Virus record (IMG/VR): IMGVR_UViG_3300020022_000006 | Location: 1 to 20,123 of that record | Source: a virus | Length of the DNA: 20,123 nt | Reading direction: 5' to 3' (one strand) | Shown: piece by piece, positions 7,382 to 14,245 of the stretch | How positions within the stretch are numbered: the stretch's first letter is position 1 | Layout: each line of letters begins with the position of its first letter | Program-made: the position numbers and the translations under genes | Notes under the pieces: model-generated | What the model saw: the letters and a program-made list of their open reading frames with translations, nothing else | What the model was told of the DNA's origin: nothing | Database searches by the model: none

Positions 7382-7648
7382 ATGGCTAACTTAATCGCGA
7401 AGCAGACAGTTTTTGCCACCATCGACCGTAGGAAGGCGGTCAAAGAGGGGCATCCCGAAGCGAAATTCCTTCTCGTTCGTGAAGGACATGAAATCTCCGA
7501 GGCTGAGGTTGAGAAGCATGAGGGCGCCGCTGCTCTTGTTGGTAGTAAGGCGTCGACCGAGCCAGTTCACGAAGCGCAAACTCCACAGCGTCGAGTTGTC
7601 GAAGAGGAGGAGCCGAAGCAGCGCCGCAAAAAGGCGAAGCGCAGGTAA
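7382..7648 (+). CDS. Small protein with basic tail, end of the head operon
   Basis: An 88-residue hypothetical protein starting MANLIAKQTVFATIDRR. The N-terminal half looks like a compact beta/alpha fold (VREGHEISEAEVEKH). The C-terminal 30 residues are acidic then strongly basic (EEEEPKQRRKKAKRR) and probably disordered. ATG 7382 lies 5 bases after the previous stop; longer upstream extensions would overlap the signal-peptide gene and were not chosen. It is the last gene before the terminator at 7675. Related small proteins occur between capsid and head-completion genes in many phages, but no function is recognised. Confidence 0.6.
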   Translation: MANLIAKQTVFATIDRRKAVKEGHPEAKFLLVREGHEISEAEVEKHEGAAALVGSKASTEPVHEAQTPQRRVVEEEEPKQRRKKAKRR

Positions 7649-7674
7649 TTTTCTTGTAGAGGCCGAAGGTGTTT

Positions 7675-7711
7675 CACCCGCCAGTTGTGTTTGCTGGCGG
7701 GTGTTTTCTTT
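7675..7711 (+). terminator. Strong intrinsic terminator after the head genes
   Basis: A perfect 10-bp stem CACCCGCCAG / CTGGCGGGTG (7675-7684 with 7694-7703), a 9-base loop, and the T-rich tail TTTTCTTTGTT. It lies between the small basic protein and the next gene and would separate abundant capsid transcripts from tail transcripts. Confidence 0.9.
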
Positions 7712-7725
7712 GTTAATCTCACGCA

Positions 7726-8058
7726 ATGCAATCAGAACTGGCTCAAGCGTTCGATGAGTTATTGGACGTAAACGATGCTGCCTGCGGCAAACCTCAATTC
7801 GTGAGGATCGAGGGCATAAAACACCGCGCGATTGTCGAGAGCATCGCCACGGATGAAATGATTTTGATTGGCGGCTTTGCCGACCGTGGCGGGTTTCGCG
7901 CTCAGGTGAGAAAATCAGACTTCGGTGAGCGTCCAGAGGAAAACATCGCCATCCAGAATGGTGACAAGGGCGAGCAATTCGTGATCCTCTCTTTAATCGA
8001 GCGTAATGGCGTCACGTATGAAATCACCGCTGGTGATCAAGCAAGCGGTCGGACATGA
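7726..8058 (+). CDS. Putative head-tail joining protein
   Basis: A 110-residue protein in the position of lambda FII/Z-type head-completion genes. The N-terminal helix (MQSELAQAFDELLDV) is followed by a beta-rich body (IKHRAIVESIATDEMILIGGFADRGGFRAQVRKSDF...ERNGVTYEITAGDQ). This fits small head-closure or stopper proteins, which have a similar layout of short helix plus beta barrel. It begins 15 bases after the terminator T-tract without a clear ribosome site, and its stop overlaps the next gene by ATGA. Assignment is by position and shape, not by a diagnostic motif. Confidence 0.5.
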   Translation: MQSELAQAFDELLDVNDAACGKPQFVRIEGIKHRAIVESIATDEMILIGGFADRGGFRAQVRKSDFGERPEENIAIQNGDKGEQFVILSLIERNGVTYEITAGDQASGRT

Positions 8059-8819
8059 TCACGAACGATTTCCTCAGTAATGTCGAATCGGCGTTCCTGA
8101 AATTATTCCAGATTAATCCCGCGCTCAGTGCTTTGAATTGGCAGACATGGGATAGCGATGCGGATGTCACACTGCCGCGCGCGACGATTAGCCTAAGCGC
8201 GAAACAGGCCTTTCCGCAGGCTCGGCTTTACGAAATCCAGGTGGAGATAAATCTGGACGCTGCGCCGAAGGATCAAAAGTTAAGCCAGGGCTTTTTCGCT
8301 CTACAACGGCTGGTCGAATACATCGACCTGCCGTCACAGCTCAACAGCTACTCGACTGGCTTGGTGAATTTCAACGCGCCAATCGAGAACGCCGAGATAC
8401 GTCAAACCATTGAGGGCGATATCCGGCGGCGTTCAATCTCCTTTTCGATCTTCGCAGCGTCGATCATTGAATGGCCAACAGATTTTGGTGGTAATCTTTA
8501 CCTTACCACGAGTTCGGGTGCGGTTACACTTCCGTGGTCAAGTGCCTTTTCCAATTTTGGCGGAGGCCTACTGCAAAATCCTCCAGGCTATTGGTTGACC
8601 GACACGATCAACGATTTGAATACTCTCGTGACCCCGTGGGAGATCGTTTTTAATTACGATACTGGTGAATCCGATAAATTTTTCTTTGTTTACGATGTCG
8701 CCCCGCGTTTGATCATGCAGAGCAGCGGTCATTTTGACGGTACAGGACACCAAACCGGCCCGGCCTTGAAATCAATCTCGCGTTGGACTTCTGACGGCAG
8801 CGCATTTTACATGGCATAG
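8055..8819 (+). CDS. Putative tail terminator/completion protein with extra C-terminal domain
   Basis: 254 residues. The first 135 (helix DFLSNVESAFLKLFQINPAL, then beta strands ATISLSAKQ..., ARLYEIQVEINLD..., and a central helix GFFALQRLVEYIDL) look like a gpU-type tail terminator. In particular, the pattern of a central alpha helix with strands reporting a 'difference' measurement (IRRRSISFSIFAA) is typical. The remaining 115 residues (IEWPTDFGGNLYLTT... to the end) have a separate aromatic- and Gly-rich beta composition, which a simple terminator would not need. It is coupled to the upstream gene by ATGA. The C-terminal part is unrecognised and could be a second virion domain. Confidence 0.45.
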   Translation: MITNDFLSNVESAFLKLFQINPALSALNWQTWDSDADVTLPRATISLSAKQAFPQARLYEIQVEINLDAAPKDQKLSQGFFALQRLVEYIDLPSQLNSYSTGLVNFNAPIENAEIRQTIEGDIRRRSISFSIFAASIIEWPTDFGGNLYLTTSSGAVTLPWSSAFSNFGGGLLQNPPGYWLTDTINDLNTLVTPWEIVFNYDTGESDKFFFVYDVAPRLIMQSSGHFDGTGHQTGPALKSISRWTSDGSAFYMA

Positions 8820-8876
8820 AAATTCTCAGAAAAGAGATGTTGACTGATTTGCGAAATCTGTTCTCATTACTGAGAA
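8820..8876 (+). promoter_or_regulatory. Short intergenic region with palindrome copy 3 and a degenerate half copy
   Basis: Copy 3 of the palindrome (TTCTCA-TTAC-TGAGAA, 8861-8876) ends exactly one base before ATG 8877. A related sequence TTCTCA-GAAA-AGAGAT lies at 8823-8838, imperfect on the right. TTGACT at 8840-8845 between them is a possible -35 element, but no good -10 is seen at the right distance. This looks like an operator/promoter region or an RNA hairpin masking the start; neither is shown. Confidence 0.4.
8861..8876. repeat. 16-bp palindrome, copy 3 (TTCTCA-TTAC-TGAGAA)
   Basis: The only copy outside a coding sequence, directly before ATG 8877. Together with copies at 4744 and 5406 it defines a repeated symmetric element. 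Confidence 0.55.
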
Positions 8877-9083
8877 ATGCCACGCGAGTCCGCAGCGCAG
8901 AGCGAAGCAAAAGTAAAAGTCGAGCACCACCGCTTGCCAGAATTACGCGCGAAGCTCGCGCGACTTGAAAAGCTGAGTGCTGATGATCAAACCTCGCACG
9001 TCAATCAGGGGTTCGACGTAGCGGCAGCCAAGACACGAACCAAACGGCTCATCGCTGAGCTAGAGGGCTTGAAATGGGCCTGA
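8877..9083 (+). CDS. Small coiled-coil protein
   Basis: 68 residues, largely helical and charged, with heptad-like leucines (LPELRAKLARLEKL and TKRLIAELEGL). It overlaps the next start by 10 bases. ATG 8877 directly follows the palindrome. No family recognised. Small helical proteins here may be tail-assembly helpers, but that is guesswork. Confidence 0.5.
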   Translation: MPRESAAQSEAKVKVEHHRLPELRAKLARLEKLSADDQTSHVNQGFDVAAAKTRTKRLIAELEGLKWA

Positions 9084-9463
9084 CAATTCTTCCAGCATCA
9101 TTGACCGGTCTGCAACGTGGCGTCGAACTTGCTGAGGTTGGTGGTTTTGTTCGCCGGTACGAGGTGCGGTATTTCCCTGAGATCAACGAGAAGATTCAGG
9201 ACAATTTTGGCGAGACGAAGGGCAAAGTGGTTAGTACCGCGATGTCGCGCGAGTTCACGATTGAATTTGAAGTGACTGGGGCTACCGGACTAATGGCTTT
9301 GACGCAACTTGTTGACGCCACCTCGTCCATTGCCAATGACAAAACCACTTTTGGTGGCACAGGCATTATTTTACTGGAAGAAGCGACTGAAACGCAGGAA
9401 CGCGCTGGTTGGCGTTCAGTCCATTTGCGATTGTCCAGCAATCCAGGTATCACCTCAGTGTAA
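9074..9463 (+). CDS. Putative tail tube protein
   Basis: 129 residues, mostly beta (VGGFVRRYEVRYFPEINEKIQDNFGETKGKVVSTAMSREFTIEFEVTGATG). It lies directly before the tail chaperones, where the major tail protein sits in siphoviruses. The strand pattern, with a long exposed loop about residues 40-57 and a helix near ALTQLVDATSS, is compatible with the tail-tube fold shared by gpV-like proteins. It is small for a tube protein but not too small. The assignment rests on order and shape only. Confidence 0.45.
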   Translation: MGLTILPASLTGLQRGVELAEVGGFVRRYEVRYFPEINEKIQDNFGETKGKVVSTAMSREFTIEFEVTGATGLMALTQLVDATSSIANDKTTFGGTGIILLEEATETQERAGWRSVHLRLSSNPGITSV

Positions 9464-9511
9464 AAAACAACAATCAAACGGAGCGGTAAACCGGTTAAAC
9501 CGCAGAAAATT

Positions 9512-10057
9512 ATGGGACATATCGAACCCGCAAGCCTTCCATTCTCCACGAGGGATGCGATTCTAGCCTTCTCTCTTTACTTTTCGGGCGAATCATTGCT
9601 CGACGTTAGCAACCAATACAATGCCGAAATACTGCGGAGGTTTGGCTACAGCGGGTTGACGTTAGAAGCAGCGGCGAAACGCGCCTGGGCTGAGAAAAAG
9701 AAAGGCGATGTCGTCTATTATTTCGCCAGAAGCGACCAGTTGCAGTTACGGCTTCGCGAATACGGCGAACAGAAAAAAGAGATTGTCGATCTAAACATTG
9801 AAGCGCAGGAATGCGTTGCTCAACTTGCAACGAAATACAAGGGCGCCGAGTTACTACTTCGTCTCGCGTGCGTGATTCGGACAGTGAACGCCGATTTTCT
9901 GTCTCTCTGGCAGAAGGTCGTTCCACTTTTGCGCATCGACAATCCTGGAGAGGTGCAATGGCGAGAAGGCCCGAATGGCAAGATTGGGCGTCATCCGGGA
10001 TTCAAACTGATTAGTCTCAACGCCAGTGAAGCGACTAAAGCCCACCTGAAATTATGA
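9512..10057 (+). CDS. Tail-region protein of unknown function
   Basis: 181 residues with mixed helix (QNQLQLRLREYGEQKKEIVDLNIEAQECVAQLATKYKGAELLLRLACVIRTVN region near 75-130). N-terminal text includes AILAFSLYFSGESLLDVSNQYNAEILRRFGYSG. The C-terminus (GEVQWREGPNGKIGRHPGFKLISLNAS) is beta-like. It ends with an ATGA overlap to the tail chaperone. It resembles no family I can name. It could take part in tail assembly. A weak 21-base dyad (9483-9503) precedes it. Confidence 0.5.
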   Translation: MGHIEPASLPFSTRDAILAFSLYFSGESLLDVSNQYNAEILRRFGYSGLTLEAAAKRAWAEKKKGDVVYYFARSDQLQLRLREYGEQKKEIVDLNIEAQECVAQLATKYKGAELLLRLACVIRTVNADFLSLWQKVVPLLRIDNPGEVQWREGPNGKIGRHPGFKLISLNASEATKAHLKL

Positions 10058-10497
10058 GTGCAACCGTCAAACCACCGCCTCGGAAAAAAGAACCGGATTC
10101 GTTCGTGAGCAGCGATAAGCACACCTTAAACGGCAAAAAACTGCAACCGTGGACGCCCTCGCGTTACATCGCCGCGCAAGCAATGGGAATGCTTTATCCG
10201 CGCATTGGTGAGAAGGGCCATGATCAATTCAAACGAACGCAAGTTTATCCAGGCGCGGTCAAGGATGTGATCATCGCCCTGTGGCTGTGTTCTGTGACCG
10301 AGGACGAGGTGGATGACGCGGACGCGTCGCCCGAAGCAGCCTACCGTAAGGCAAGAGCTTGGGCGATCGGTTTAGGTCTGCATAAGATTGAGGGTGACGC
10401 CTTTTGGAACGCTTACGGACAATTCGCCGACATTTTTAACGAGGTTGATCAATCACGGACGACGCCGGCTGAAACGGATGACGACCCAAAAGACTAA
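10054..10497 (+). CDS. Tail assembly chaperone, short form (gpG-like)
   Basis: 147 residues. In siphoviruses a short chaperone (gpG) and its frameshifted extension (gpGT) coat the tape measure protein during tail assembly. Here the protein lies two genes upstream of the tape measure. The N-terminus is basic, the central part helical (LQPWTPSRYIAAQAMGMLYPRIGEKG, then KDVIIALWLCSVTEDEV and EAAYRKARAWAIGLGLHKIEGDAFWNAYGQFADIFNEV), and the end very acidic (ETDDDPKD). The slippery heptamer CCCAAAA lies in the last codons, in the correct frame, and leads to the T-domain. The role is supported by the frameshift signal more than by sequence similarity. Confidence 0.75.
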   Translation: MSATVKPPPRKKEPDSFVSSDKHTLNGKKLQPWTPSRYIAAQAMGMLYPRIGEKGHDQFKRTQVYPGAVKDVIIALWLCSVTEDEVDDADASPEAAYRKARAWAIGLGLHKIEGDAFWNAYGQFADIFNEVDQSRTTPAETDDDPKD

Positions 10498-10682
10498 CGC
10501 CACTATCCGATTGGGCTGGCTATTGCGTGATGGTGGCGGAAATGAGTGGACATAATGCCGAGTTCATTATGAGAAGGATGCCTTACGCGCGCGGCCTTCA
10601 ATTTCGCACCGCTTTTTTTCTGAAAAGAGGGATTGAACTGAGCGAACCAGGTGCGAGTTCATCACTGCAAACAATTATATGA
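10054..10682 (+). CDS. Tail assembly chaperone, -1 frameshifted long form (gpGT-like)
   Basis: Made by -1 slippage at C-CCA-AAA (10485-10491). The first 146 residues are as in the short form and then 63 residues are read in the -1 frame from 10491: RLTPLSDWAGYCVMVAEMSG..., then HNAEFIMRRMPY..., ending LQTII before TGA 10680-10682. This frame is open from 10482 and has protein-like composition. It fills the otherwise empty 180 bases, and its stop overlaps the ATG at 10679 of the next gene by ATGA, as the rest of the gene block does. DWAG...VAEMSGHNAEFI...P resembles the T-domain style of short helical segments. Total predicted length 209 residues, shorter than lambda GT (279). It should be the minor product. 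Confidence 0.82.
10485..10538 (+). promoter_or_regulatory. -1 programmed frameshift signal
   Basis: The slippery heptamer CCCAAAA (10485-10491) is in X-XXY-YYZ phase and followed by GAC and TAA (zero-frame stop 10495). After a 6-base spacer (10492-10497), 10498-10507 (CGCCACTATC) pairs with 10529-10538 (GATGGTGGCG). Nine of the ten pairs are Watson-Crick and one is G-U; the loop is 21 bases. Heptamer, spacer length and stem all match the usual architecture. Confidence 0.85.
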
Positions 10683-11299
10683 CCTCGGTGAACATCGACA
10701 CGCGTGCATTTAACTCCATGTGCCGAGAATTGGCGCGAAAAGCCAACGTCCCCGACGAGGTGGTGTTAGTGGCTGAAGTTGGTAAGGTGCTTGAAAAGAC
10801 AATCGAATACACGCCAGCGGCGAGTAAATCAAAGATCGAGGCGCGCAGCGACCAGGGGTATTACACCACCTACAACGGTAGGATTTATTATCGTCTCAAC
10901 CGTTATACCGACAACCTGTGGGGCGCGATGGAGGCGAATCGCAAGGCTCTTTTGCGGATGCGGTTGCGGGCGATTGGTTTATCCAAAAAATCATGGATCG
11001 ACATTGCTGTTAAGCTTGGGCTGCACGTTAAAGCGCCAGCCTACGCTCGAAATGCGGTTGCGCGCACCGGAAAGGTTTACAGTAACGTGAAAACTGCCAT
11101 TTCCCGACAAAAGGGCAAGCTCACTGTAAGTTTCTTTAATTCACAGCCGACGGTTAATCTTCCGGCGGTTGGCGGTCGCCGCGCCTTGGAGGCTGCGATA
11201 GCTGGCCGCGTGAAATATTTCCTTGGTCAAATGGCGTTGAAAACCTTTGATGACGCTGCGAAGATCGCGAAGAAATATCCGGGAATTAGAGTGAACTAA
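10679..11299 (+). CDS. Minor tail/assembly protein before the tape measure
   Basis: 206 residues, basic, mostly helical with many Lys/Arg. It begins MTSVNIDTRAFNSMCRELARKA and contains AVKLGLHVKAPAYARNAVARTGKVYSNVKTAISRQKGKLTVSFFNSQPTV in its second half. ATG 10679 overlaps the frameshifted chaperone stop by ATGA. Position between the chaperones and the tape measure suggests a tail protein. Proteins of this shape, with an N-terminal helix set and a beta/helix end, resemble gpZ or HK97-gp10-like proteins, but no diagnostic motif is seen. Function unproven. Confidence 0.5.
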   Translation: MTSVNIDTRAFNSMCRELARKANVPDEVVLVAEVGKVLEKTIEYTPAASKSKIEARSDQGYYTTYNGRIYYRLNRYTDNLWGAMEANRKALLRMRLRAIGLSKKSWIDIAVKLGLHVKAPAYARNAVARTGKVYSNVKTAISRQKGKLTVSFFNSQPTVNLPAVGGRRALEAAIAGRVKYFLGQMALKTFDDAAKIAKKYPGIRVN

Positions 11300-11301
11300 A
11301 A

Positions 11302-12690
11302 ATGGCTGGAACGATTCAAGGTAGTTTTGGTTGGGATAACTCTCCCTTTGTCGCCGGAATGCAGCAAGCCGAACAGGCGGCGCAGCGCAGCACCACGTCA
11401 ATTGGAGATAAATTTCAAGGCCTATTTAGACGGAGTAAAAGCCTACGCGCCGAGCACGCGGTGAGAGGTTTTGCGCAAGACCTCGCTGGCGGCGATGTCA
11501 CTGGCGCAATTACCAGTCTAGCCGGTCACATGACCGGTTTGGGCCTGGCAGCGGGAATTGGAGTTGGTGTGGCTGTAGGCATATTCGGCAAGCTTAAAAC
11601 GTCAATCGACGAAACGATCAAGGTGCATGAAGCGTTGACGAAGGAACTTAGCAAACCGGTCGCTATCCAAAAAGCCTTAGCACCGGAGGAGATTGCCAAG
11701 CAGGCCGATGCCGCCGAGAAGGCGGTTGCTCCTCTCATTGCGCAGAATCGAACCTGGCGAGACTCAATTGTATCCACTTGGAAGGCTTGGAGTGCTTTTG
11801 GATCGAGGAATCTTCCCGGTGCTGTCGCTCAACGCGAGACCGAAATCGGAACTGGCGTCGGGCGCGCGTCCGAGCTGCGTAAAGCGGAGGCGGATGCCAT
11901 GACTAAGGTGGTCGCACTTCGCGCAAAGACATTGACCCTTTCCGAGCGCGAAGGTGAAATCAGTAAGGTTAAACTTGAATCTGAACAAAAACAGGCCGCC
12001 TTAAAATTGGAATCCACCAATCGTTTGGCGGCAGTGGCTCGGGGCGATCCAGGCGTGCGAAAGGACCCGAACGAAAGAGCGAACCTTGAGCAGAAAATCG
12101 CTGCTATTCAGCGCGACACCGCCTTGACGCTTAGGCAATATGACGTTCAGCACGTCGAAACCAAACAGCTCGAATATCAAATCCAGGAAAAAATTATCAA
12201 GCTGCAACAATCGGGATTTACTCCTGCGCAGCAAGCGATCGGGGCGATACAGTCGAAGATCAAGGCAACCGAAGAGGAATTGCGACAGCCTGGTGTTACC
12301 GCTGAGAGAAAGGCGCAATTACAATTACAACTGCACGAGCAGCGCGCCGAGGAGACAAAGGCTCAATACACTGAATTGGAAAAGACGCCTGCACAAAAAG
12401 AGGCCGAACTGGCCGAGCAGAACAAGTTTCGTGATTTTGCGATCATGCAGCGCACAATGAGAATTGGTTCGCTTGGGCGGCAACTTCGCGGCGAGGAAAC
12501 TCCGAGCGGAAGCCGGGCCGATATATTCAAGGAAATGGGCGGCCTGGAAGCCGAAAACAAGGCGGCGCTTTATCAAAAGGCGATTGCGCCTGCGCTCGCA
12601 CCTGGGACGGCAAAAGAAGATGTGACACCCGAAATGCTGCAAGAGCTAACAAAACTTAATACTGCAATCGAGAGGTATTGGGGATCGTGA
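11302..12690 (+). CDS. Tape measure protein (short)
   Basis: 462 residues. The tape measure sets tail length and is thought to be ejected with the DNA. The N-terminus MAGTIQGSFGWDNSPFVAGMQQAEQAAQRSTTS resembles the usual 'F...F..gl..a...' start. A glycine-rich hydrophobic stretch (about residues 69-96: AITSLAGHMTGLGLAAGIG onward) is the membrane-active part. The rest is long helix rich in Ala, Gln, Lys and Glu (ERKAQLQLQLHEQRAEE). At about 0.15 nm per residue the tail would be near 70 nm, short for a siphovirus. No lysozyme or peptidase domain is visible. It follows the chaperone pair, as expected. Its stop overlaps the next GTG. Confidence 0.8.
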   Translation: MAGTIQGSFGWDNSPFVAGMQQAEQAAQRSTTSIGDKFQGLFRRSKSLRAEHAVRGFAQDLAGGDVTGAITSLAGHMTGLGLAAGIGVGVAVGIFGKLKTSIDETIKVHEALTKELSKPVAIQKALAPEEIAKQADAAEKAVAPLIAQNRTWRDSIVSTWKAWSAFGSRNLPGAVAQRETEIGTGVGRASELRKAEADAMTKVVALRAKTLTLSEREGEISKVKLESEQKQAALKLESTNRLAAVARGDPGVRKDPNERANLEQKIAAIQRDTALTLRQYDVQHVETKQLEYQIQEKIIKLQQSGFTPAQQAIGAIQSKIKATEEELRQPGVTAERKAQLQLQLHEQRAEETKAQYTELEKTPAQKEAELAEQNKFRDFAIMQRTMRIGSLGRQLRGEETPSGSRADIFKEMGGLEAENKAALYQKAIAPALAPGTAKEDVTPEMLQELTKLNTAIERYWGS

Positions 12691-13457
12691 GCCTAACCTT
12701 AATTGGCGATTGCACGTTTGCGGAGAGCTGCCCACCTGCGCCTGGTAAGAATGATTGGGGCGTCGATACCTTGGTGCGTAAGTTGACCGGCGCTCAGTCA
12801 TTGCGAGCTGCGTTTGAAGCCACGCTCGGGCAAGGTCAAACCTATAGTTACAATTCGGTCACCTATTACCTGCAAACGTGGCAATGGGATGATCGCGTCG
12901 CTATTTCGACTGTCACTCTGAACTACAAAGGATTGCGCAATGGGACTCCCAATCCAGTCGTGATCAACGAAATTGTTGGCGCGAGCGGTTCGACCAGTGC
13001 TAATTTCGAGACCAAAAATAATGGGCTGGGTGTTATTTATCGCACAGAGCTTGTCTTGGATGACCAAGGCAATCCAAAACAAGACGATGGCCAAGGCGCG
13101 CCATTCTTTATTGGCATCGGCGGCTTCAAATATAAGAACATTTACTGCCTCGGCGCGCAGATGGAATTTACCTATAATGCCGGACAGACCGTCTATCGTT
13201 ACATTGCAAATGGCCAGCCGAGTAGCCCGACTAACAGTGCATTGGGTTTCAGTTATACACCGAGAATTAAACGGGTTCGAGTCACCACGAACGATGGCGC
13301 GACATTTGGAATTTTAATGCCGCTAGCCATAGGCTCCGCATTAGAACCTGCAATGGTCGTGCGCGCGGTAGGTTTTAGCAGCCAGCCAATCTTCGGCACT
13401 CCTTATTTCGAGTGCCAGGATACCGTGCGCGCCGATCTAGCTGCGATTGGGGCCTAA
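12687..13457 (+). CDS. Tail-tip protein A, unknown family
   Basis: 256 residues from GTG 12687, which overlaps the tape measure TGA (GTGA); TTG 12678 is possible but badly placed for the GAGAGG at 12670. Beta-rich with many aromatic residues (YSYNSVTYYLQTWQWDDRVAISTVTLNYKGL). It ends FECQDTVRADLAAIGA. The place directly after the tape measure is normally that of distal tail or hub proteins. No motif links it to a named family. It probably forms part of the tail tip. Confidence 0.55.
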   Translation: MSLTLIGDCTFAESCPPAPGKNDWGVDTLVRKLTGAQSLRAAFEATLGQGQTYSYNSVTYYLQTWQWDDRVAISTVTLNYKGLRNGTPNPVVINEIVGASGSTSANFETKNNGLGVIYRTELVLDDQGNPKQDDGQGAPFFIGIGGFKYKNIYCLGAQMEFTYNAGQTVYRYIANGQPSSPTNSALGFSYTPRIKRVRVTTNDGATFGILMPLAIGSALEPAMVVRAVGFSSQPIFGTPYFECQDTVRADLAAIGA

Positions 13458-13461
13458 GGCA

Positions 13462-14244
13462 ATGCCGGTTACATCACCAACCGGTATTGGTAAGGAAAAG
13501 CCGAAATGGGAAAATCCACGTGGCCCGAAATGGCTACAAGAGATTATCCAGCGATTATTTAATGAGATCGGTGTGCGACAGCCGATTGAAGGTGTTGGCG
13601 TCCATATCGATGAAACCGAAGGTGGTCGGCAAATAAATTCCTTTGGCGGCGCTGGCGCGCAGAAACAGGAGCTTGCTAAAAAAGGGCAGGTATTGCCATT
13701 TACACTAACCGTGGTGCCTCAAACGGACAATCCGAGCGCCTTTGCCGTCCATATCGTGGATGGAAAATCCAATAATGAATGGCCCGATGTTGGCACCGAC
13801 ACGATGGGATCGTCCACCAGTAAGGGCTATCAGGTTTTGAATATCGCCGACATCAACGATTCGAATATTTTCCTCCGTGTGATGTTTAACTATTTAACAT
13901 TCGAGATTGCCCGTCTCGATATTTACGAACGACCGAACGCAACTTATCCGACGAACAAGATTATTTTTGGCGTTCCTGTTCCTGGAGCGTGTGATGATGT
14001 TGATGATCCTGAAACCGATCCACCGGCAGGCTATGGGCGGTTGAATTTATTGATCGGGTTTACCTACGTCAAACCGCCGCCGCCAGGTTCCCCTCCGGGA
14101 ACCACAGGAACCGCCACAGCATACAACTTGGTAATAGGTAATATCAATTTCGGATTTGTTGTCGGAGCGCTTAACGCTCAGCCGGCATTGTGCCCAGTTA
14201 CGTTATATCCGGGCGCGGCCTTTATCCAGGTTCCGACTTCGTAA
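13462..14244 (+). CDS. Tail-tip protein B with proline-rich hinge
   Basis: 260 residues from ATG 13462 (AAGG at 13457-13460 is close upstream); the upstream TTG at 13447 would overlap the previous gene. The N-terminal helix WLQEIIQRLFNEIG is followed by a beta body (LPFTLTVVPQTDNPSAFAVHIVDGKSNNEWPDVGT). A linker FTYVKPPPPGSPPGTTGT (about 205-225) separates a last beta unit. Tail-tip or receptor-facing role inferred from position; unrecognised family. Confidence 0.5.
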   Translation: MPVTSPTGIGKEKPKWENPRGPKWLQEIIQRLFNEIGVRQPIEGVGVHIDETEGGRQINSFGGAGAQKQELAKKGQVLPFTLTVVPQTDNPSAFAVHIVDGKSNNEWPDVGTDTMGSSTSKGYQVLNIADINDSNIFLRVMFNYLTFEIARLDIYERPNATYPTNKIIFGVPVPGACDDVDDPETDPPAGYGRLNLLIGFTYVKPPPPGSPPGTTGTATAYNLVIGNINFGFVVGALNAQPALCPVTLYPGAAFIQVPTS

Positions 14245-14245
14245 A

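Noticed and set aside
9483-9503. Dyad GCGGT...ACCGC before the 9512 gene as terminator or operator
   Set aside because: Only five outer pairs match, the centre is imperfect, and no T-tract follows.
10478-10555. A 25-codon ATG frame (MTTQKTNATIRLGWLLRDGG) overlapping the chaperone end
   Set aside because: Very short and displaced by the -1 frame, which has a slippery site, stem and stop overlap; kept only as a weak alternative.
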